Origin: Hungatella sp.
GTDB taxonomy: Bacteria; Bacillota; Clostridia; Lachnospirales; Lachnospiraceae
NCBI GenBank assembly: GCA_022796015.1
Contig: JAAWHU010000003.1
Span: forward strand, 19,927-83,926
Direction: 5' to 3'
DNA: 64,000 nt
Shown piece by piece: positions 59,502 through 64,000 of the stretch (the stretch's first letter is position 1; the number at the start of each line of letters is the position of its first letter). The notes under the pieces are model-generated. The model made no database searches. It was not told the DNA's origin and saw nothing but the letters and a program-made list of their open reading frames with translations. The translations under genes were made by a program, and so were the position numbers.

Positions 59502-61349
59502 ATGGGGATACGGGAGAAGCGGAAACAGGAACATTATGAGGTGGTAGTAGTAGGAGGAGGGTTAAGCGGTATGTGTGCTGCCCTGGCATCAGCGCGCCAC
59601 GGTGCAAGGACGGCCCTGATTCAGGCACGCCATGTACTGGGCGGCAACTGTTCCAGCGAGATCAGGATGCACATTTGCGGTGCGTCGGAGAATATGAAAA
59701 AGCCGGAGCTAGAGGAAGGAGGGATCCTCTACGAGCTGATGCTGGAGAATAAGAGCCGCAATGATTACTTCAATTATTCCGTATGGGACATGGTCCTGTT
59801 CGAGAAGGTGAAAAAGCAGGAGAATCTCACCGTATATTTGAATACGGTTATGGAACGGTGCAGCCTTTCGGGCAGCCGGATTACACAGGTTGAATGCTAT
59901 CAGCAGACTACAGAGACTTTTTTGGATATCAAAGGCGATATTTTTGTAGATGCCACAGGCAACGGCAGCCTGGGATATTATGCAGGGGCTGCTTACCGCC
60001 AGGGCAGCGAGAGCAGGGAAGAATTCGGAGAACCGGATGCGCCGGAGAAGGCGGACAATCACAGAATGGGAAATACCCTGCTGTTTAAGGCTGTGGACAG
60101 AGGCACCTCCGTACATTTTAAGAGGCCTTCCATTGCCAAGACATTTACGGAAGAGCAGCTGCGCTTCAGGAATCATGGCTCCAAGAAATACAGCACCTTT
60201 GATGATTCAAGGTCTGATAATGACTATGCCCGCATGGCCAATTTCAGTACTTCCTCTGTGGACTACGGATACTGGTGGATTGAACTGCCGGGAGAGAAAG
60301 AAGATATTGTAGACGAGTATGAAGAGATCCGAGATGAGCTGGTGGCCTGCATCTACGGCATATGGGATCATGTGAAAAACGGCGGAGACCACGGCGCAGA
60401 GAATTACGACCTGGAATGGGTGGGCATGATGCCTGGTATGCGGGAAAGCCGAAGGCTGGAAGGAGAATACATATTGGTAGAACAGGATATTCTCTCCAAC
60501 CGTATTTTCCCTGATGCGGTGGCTTATGGCGGCTGGGCCATGGACAACCATGTATCTCTCTATGATTTTGACCGGCTTCCTTCCACGGTAAAGTGCTTTG
60601 AGGGAGCTTATACAATCCCTTACCGCTGCTTCTACTCGAAAGATTTGGAAAATATGTATATGGCCGGCAGGATTATCAGCGCCAGCAAGCAGGCATTTTC
60701 CAGCACCCGGGTTATGGGTACCTGTGCAATCGGCGGACAGGCAGTGGGAACGGCTGCCGCCATGTGCATCCGCTATGGATGCGGCCCCAGAGCCATAGCT
60801 TCTCGTATGGAGGAACTGCAGCAGCAGCTTCTGAAAGACGACTGTTACCTGCCTGGATACCACAATACAGACAGGGCTGATCTGGCTTTAAGGGCAGCAG
60901 TCTTTGCCAGCTCCGAAAAGGCCGGCTCCCCCTGCAGCAATGTGATTAACGGGGTCAGCAGGGATGAGAAGGAAAAGAAAAATCTTTGGGAGTCTGACGG
61001 GATAAAGCCGGAGGGAGAGGTCCTGACCCTGACATTGGAAAAACCGGAAAAGGTTGCCCAGGTGCGGCTTACCTTTGAACCTAATTTCCACTATCCCATT
61101 AAGCTTACGCTGTCTGACCGGCGGAGGGCCCAGCAGAGAATCGGCGTGCCCCCGGAGCTGGTAAAGGATTATGACGTGATTTTGCTGAATCAGGGAAAAC
61201 CGGTGAAACGGACAGAGATAAGGGGGAATTATCAAAGATTGAATGTGGTGGATTTTGAGCCGGAGCTGTGTGACCAGGTTCAGATGCTTTTTTTGAATAC
61301 CAATGGTTGTAAGGACATAATGGTGCAGGAAGTGCGGATTTATTGTTAA
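59502..61349 (+). CDS. FAD-dependent oxidoreductase (FAD_oxidored family)
   Basis: A 615-residue flavoprotein from the ATG at 59502, which has AGGA about 6 bases upstream (ATG 59478 or 59424 are less likely). The Rossmann motif is VVVVGGGLSGMCAALASARHG (about residues 11-31), followed by GGNCSSEIRMHICGAS, IFVDATGNGSLGYYAGA and the late MYMAGRIISASKQAFSSTRVMGTCAIGGQAVGTAAAMCI (about 385-425). The C-terminal 150 residues form a beta-rich, F5/8-type-like domain (VAQVRLTFEPNFHYPIKLTL). Such proteins often stand beside sugar ABC transporters, as here, and may oxidise sugar hydroxyls; the reaction is unknown. A promoter and a terminator bracket it. Confidence 0.9.
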   Translation: MGIREKRKQEHYEVVVVGGGLSGMCAALASARHGARTALIQARHVLGGNCSSEIRMHICGASENMKKPELEEGGILYELMLENKSRNDYFNYSVWDMVLFEKVKKQENLTVYLNTVMERCSLSGSRITQVECYQQTTETFLDIKGDIFVDATGNGSLGYYAGAAYRQGSESREEFGEPDAPEKADNHRMGNTLLFKAVDRGTSVHFKRPSIAKTFTEEQLRFRNHGSKKYSTFDDSRSDNDYARMANFSTSSVDYGYWWIELPGEKEDIVDEYEEIRDELVACIYGIWDHVKNGGDHGAENYDLEWVGMMPGMRESRRLEGEYILVEQDILSNRIFPDAVAYGGWAMDNHVSLYDFDRLPSTVKCFEGAYTIPYRCFYSKDLENMYMAGRIISASKQAFSSTRVMGTCAIGGQAVGTAAAMCIRYGCGPRAIASRMEELQQQLLKDDCYLPGYHNTDRADLALRAAVFASSEKAGSPCSNVINGVSRDEKEKKNLWESDGIKPEGEVLTLTLEKPEKVAQVRLTFEPNFHYPIKLTLSDRRRAQQRIGVPPELVKDYDVILLNQGKPVKRTEIRGNYQRLNVVDFEPELCDQVQMLFLNTNGCKDIMVQEVRIYC

Positions 61350-61379
61350 TGACTTAACAGATATACTAGACAAGAAAAA

Positions 61380-61440
61380 GGCGGTATGGACGGGCAAACA
61401 AAGCAGTTGTTGTATGCCCAAAGGCGTACCGCCGTTTTTT
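61380..61440 (+). terminator. Terminator of the FAD oxidoreductase gene
   Basis: GGCGGTA (61380-61386) with TACCGCC (61427-61433), and inner GGGCA (61392-61396) with TGCCC (61415-61419), followed by TTTTTT (61435-61440). Confidence 0.8.
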
Positions 61441-61507
61441 GATGGATTAAAGAAACGAAGAATTGAAATAAGCATGGTGAAATATATGCAAAATGCATAA
61501 ATCACTG

Positions 61508-61536
61508 TTGACAAGGCTTTATGGATAAGATATAAT
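61508..61536 (+). promoter_or_regulatory. Strong sigma-A promoter of the second sugar ABC operon
   Basis: Perfect TTGACA (61508-61513), exactly 17 bases, perfect TATAAT (61531-61536). Start near 61543, leaving a leader of about 154 bases before the binding-protein ATG. Confidence 0.85.
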
Positions 61537-61558
61537 GACAACATAGGGTACGAAGTGC

Positions 61559-61574
61559 ACTTGTAATTACAAGT
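61559..61574. promoter_or_regulatory. 16-bp perfect palindromic operator
   Basis: ACTTGTAATTACAAGT, fully self-complementary, about 16-31 bases downstream of the predicted transcription start, the usual place for a repressor roadblock. The TTGTAATTACAA core resembles GntR-family sites (AraR / HutC type). The regulator gene is not in the window. Confidence 0.7.
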
Positions 61575-61696
61575 AGATGTATGAAGAGAAATGCAAAGGG
61601 AGGATTCCTACAAAAGGAAATGGGTTCCCGGTTCAGAGGGCTGTCGGCATGGCAGTCCACAGCCTACCCAACATTAAAAACAGGAGGTATTATTTT

Positions 61697-63199
61697 ATGA
61701 AGAAGAAACTTGCATTGGTACTGTGCGCCGCTATGACAGCCAGCTGCCTTAGTGCATGCAGCGGCGGCAACATGAATCAGAAGGCTGAAGAGACCACGGC
61801 TGCACAGAATCAGTCCACTCAGGCCGCTCAGTCTACTACGGCGGCTCCCGTGGTGGAGACCACAGCCGCACCTGCAGCCGAGGGCGCAAAGGATTGGTTC
61901 GGCGAGGCAGACGGCAAGACGCCGGTACATATCAAGGTATGGGGCGGTATTCAGCCGGAGTACGGCTATGCCGACATTATCAATAACTTTAACGAGGCAT
62001 ACAAAGACAGAGGTATTGAGGCGGAGTATGTCCGCTACATGAATAACACAGACGGTAACACACGTGTGGACCTGCTGCTTCAGGGCGGCGGCGAGGACAA
62101 TATTGACGTTCTGATCGGTTACGGCGGCTCCACCAAGCTGGATCAGAGAGTGAAGTCCAAACTGCTTCTTGATTACAGCCAGTATTTAAATGATGCCGGA
62201 TTTGACATTAAGGAATCCTTGGGAAGCACGGCTGCCACAGAGTTTGCTTACGAGGGAGGCGCTGTCTATGGTCTGCCCACCACATTGTCCAACTCCGGAT
62301 GGCTTATGATCAATGAGGATATGTTTAAAGCCGCAGGGATTGAGATCCCCTACAAAGGCTGGACCTACAGCGAGTTCAGAGAGGCTGTTGAGAAGCTGAC
62401 TACCGGCGAGGGACAGAGCAAGGTGTACGGTATCTGCTGGGGCTGGAACTTCGAGCATTCCCATACTTCCGGCTTCTGCGGCGAAACCATGTCTCCCTTT
62501 GACAAGTTTAAAGACGAGACCGTAAAGGAGACTAATTTTGACGCTCCCGAATGGACAGAAGGCCTTACCTTAATTAAGGACACCATGGACAACGGCTGGG
62601 CTGTTCCTCTGGATGAGGAGATCGCCGAGGGCGCTGACACGGCTTCCTACTTCCTTACCGGCAAATGCGCCATGTTCCTGACCAACTCCCAGATTCGTCT
62701 GGCTATGGATACGGCTACCTACGGACACACCTTTACTACCGGCTATGTTCCCCATCCGGTTCCTGACAAATATGACGGAGACGTGAATCAGATGCTTCAT
62801 GCCAACTGTGTAAAGCAGTCTGACGTTATCAGTATCGGAGCAACCAGCGCTTATCCCGAGGCAAGTGCAGAGTTTGCACGGTGGTATATTACCGGCGGTA
62901 TCCTTCCTCTGATCAAAGGCGGACGTATTCCTCTGTACAGCGGAATCCCCAGCGAGCAGGTTGTGGAGACAATTACTCAGCTGGCAGGCAATTCTGTAGA
63001 CGGCGAGTGCATCGCAAACTTTATGTCTGTTGACAAGAATCAGGTTCTTGCAAGAGTATCCTCCCCGGCGTCCTCAGAGCTTGGAGATCTTCTGTGGAAT
63101 ACGATTCAGGAAATTCTGAACGATAAAGTCAGTGTGGAGGAAGGCATGAAAGCTCTTAAAGAACAGGGAGATGCCTTGGCTGCACAGTACGCAAGTTAA
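61697..63199 (+). CDS. Extracellular sugar-binding lipoprotein, second ABC operon
   Basis: A 500-residue CUT1-type solute-binding lipoprotein. Signal MKKKLALVLCAAMTASCLSAC places the lipid Cys near residue 21; a Thr/Ala/Gln linker (about 25-60) follows. The mature domain opens VHIKVWGGIQPEYGYADIINNFNEAYKDRG and contains WLMINEDMFKAAGIEIPYKGWTYSEFREAVEKLT. I chose the ATG at 61697, 9 bases after AGGAGG; upstream in-frame codons are leader. A hairpin with T tract follows before the permease gene, which should raise binding-protein yield. Ligand unknown. Confidence 0.93.
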   Translation: MKKKLALVLCAAMTASCLSACSGGNMNQKAEETTAAQNQSTQAAQSTTAAPVVETTAAPAAEGAKDWFGEADGKTPVHIKVWGGIQPEYGYADIINNFNEAYKDRGIEAEYVRYMNNTDGNTRVDLLLQGGGEDNIDVLIGYGGSTKLDQRVKSKLLLDYSQYLNDAGFDIKESLGSTAATEFAYEGGAVYGLPTTLSNSGWLMINEDMFKAAGIEIPYKGWTYSEFREAVEKLTTGEGQSKVYGICWGWNFEHSHTSGFCGETMSPFDKFKDETVKETNFDAPEWTEGLTLIKDTMDNGWAVPLDEEIAEGADTASYFLTGKCAMFLTNSQIRLAMDTATYGHTFTTGYVPHPVPDKYDGDVNQMLHANCVKQSDVISIGATSAYPEASAEFARWYITGGILPLIKGGRIPLYSGIPSEQVVETITQLAGNSVDGECIANFMSVDKNQVLARVSSPASSELGDLLWNTIQEILNDKVSVEEGMKALKEQGDALAAQYAS

Positions 63200-63219
63200 T
63201 ATCTGCAGATTTCAACGCG

Positions 63220-63252
63220 GGGCCATTGCAATATGGCAATGGCCCTCTTTTT
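63220..63252 (+). terminator. Attenuating terminator between binding-protein and permease genes
   Basis: GGGCCATTGC (63220-63229) pairs with GCAATGGCCC (63236-63245), a 10-bp perfect stem with a 6-base loop, then CTCTTTTTATT... (T run 63247-63252). Within an operon it would lower permease expression compared with the binding protein. Confidence 0.85.
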
Positions 63253-63278
63253 ATTAAGTGGCTTGTGAGGTAAATTGA

Positions 63279-64000
63279 ATGAGTAGAAATGCAAAAAGTG
63301 CGGTAAATGGACAGCCCACTCCGGGCCACAGGCTGAAAAAAATGGAGGGACGTATGGCTCTCCTGTTTTTGCTTCCCAGTTTGTTCGGTCTGCTGTTTTT
63401 GAATCTGATTCCCATGCTGATCGCCCTGTATACGTCCATGACAGACTGGGTGTACACGGATGGTTTGTTTAATTGGAATTTTGTTGGACTCAATAATTTC
63501 GTGCTTCTGTTTCAGGACGAGGTGTTTCACCAGGTTCTTAGGAATACCCTGATATTCACTATAGTCACTGTGCCCATTGGGATTCTGGTGGCCCTTTCAG
63601 TAGCTTCCCTGATTGATAATTATTGTAATGTTAAGATGGCAGGCATTATCCGCATTGCCCTCTATATGCCTAATATCTGTAATATTGTGGCGACCTCCAC
63701 GATCTGGCGTGCTCTGTATTCTTCCTATGGTCCTTTTACCAACCTGATGCGCGCCCTGGGCTGGAACGATCCGCCAAGATGGCTGGGCAATGAGACATGG
63801 GCTCTTCCGGCTGTGATTCTTGTAGCCATGTGGGCGAAGCTGGGCTACAATGTCTTCATTTACGGAGCCTCCATGGCGGCGCTGCCTTCGGATTTGTATG
63901 AATCGGCAGCGTTGGATGGGGCCAGCAAAAGGCAGCAGTTTATCTATTTAACCGTTCCCCTTCTGTCGGCCACTACATTTTTCCTGACCATAACCGGTAT
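63279..64000 (+). CDS. Carbohydrate ABC transporter permease, MalF type (3' end outside window)
   Basis: An open frame to the end of the window (240 codons seen). The start ATG at 63279 has GAGG 8 bases upstream. Hydrophobic segments begin MALLFLLPSLFGLLFLNLIPMLIALYTSMTDW, typical of MalF/UgpA permeases, followed by further helices and the EAA loop LYESAALDGASKRQQFIYLTVPLL (about residues 205-228) that contacts the ATPase. It partners with the preceding binding protein; a MalG-type permease is expected just beyond the window. Confidence 0.94.
   Translation, partial: MSRNAKSAVNGQPTPGHRLKKMEGRMALLFLLPSLFGLLFLNLIPMLIALYTSMTDWVYTDGLFNWNFVGLNNFVLLFQDEVFHQVLRNTLIFTIVTVPIGILVALSVASLIDNYCNVKMAGIIRIALYMPNICNIVATSTIWRALYSSYGPFTNLMRALGWNDPPRWLGNETWALPAVILVAMWAKLGYNVFIYGASMAALPSDLYESAALDGASKRQQFIYLTVPLLSATTFFLTITG

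Noticed and set aside
1..64000. CRISPR array, rRNA or tRNA genes
   Set aside because: No regularly spaced direct repeats, no cloverleaf-like sequence with a TTCGA-type arm and no rRNA-like conserved block was noticed on reading; a tool such as tRNAscan would settle the tRNA point.

Overview
The window is low-to-mid GC Firmicutes DNA, most likely from a gut Lachnospiraceae of the Enterocloster / Lachnoclostridium type. The evidence is SpoVT (an endospore former), DnaD plus a DnaI/DnaC-type helicase loader, MutS2, YesM/YesN two-component pairs, CUT1 sugar ABC operons, an extracytoplasmic flavin reductase lipoprotein and typical purine-rich Shine-Dalgarno sequences. This assignment is inferred from gene content only. 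No rRNA, tRNA, CRISPR array or complete prophage was seen.

Layout. 0-9.3 kb: housekeeping genes (CBS/DRTGG pyrophosphatase, HicB-like protein, flavin reductase, shikimate-kinase-like protein, a long class A PBP with a small membrane partner, an AIM24-type protein and an M20 amidohydrolase), then a 218-bp palindromic MITE-like element. 9.3-14.3 kb: murC, a pair of double DnaA boxes, dnaD, the helicase loader and prs. 14.3-18.9 kb: a mutS2 / response regulator / histidine kinase operon, preceded by a hairpin-rich insert between 12-bp direct repeats. 19-28.8 kb: a LysR/MATE divergent pair, the flavin reductase, a HAD phosphatase, an HtrA-like protein that has lost its whole catalytic triad, a YhaM-like nuclease and RlmD. 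28.8-37 kb: a seven-gene minus-strand sugar operon (binding protein, two permeases, glycosidase-like protein, SDR dehydrogenase, YesN, YesM) without its own ATPase.

37.2-44.4 kb is a scarred accessory stretch. It holds a decayed KAP-family NTPase with a zinc ribbon and PH-like repeats (in-frame stop plus frameshift), an intact DHH phosphoesterase, truncated LysR and MFS remnants abutting each other, a P-loop kinase with an apparent internal deletion, and an in-frame fusion of a GNAT acetyltransferase to a complete GH13 alpha-glucosidase. Several junctions look like deletions. 44.4-53 kb: an RpiR regulator, an undescribed 54-residue protein, an MmcQ/YjbR protein, an AbgB-like amidohydrolase, sbcD-sbcC and a cysteine synthase.

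53-64 kb: an orphan SipW-type secreted protein; a minus-strand unit headed by a 56-residue Com-like zinc-ribbon gene whose sigma-A promoter carries a LexA-type SOS box at the start site; spoVT; an iadA-yfcC isoaspartyl-dipeptide module bracketed by two related hairpins; an aldo/keto reductase with ferredoxin domain; and an FAD oxidoreductase followed by the start of a second sugar ABC operon, which runs off the window end. Best leads for something undescribed: the SOS-controlled Com-like unit, the zinc-ribbon/PH-repeat/KAP architecture, the GNAT-GH13 fusion, the triad-less HtrA protein and the MITE-like palindrome.
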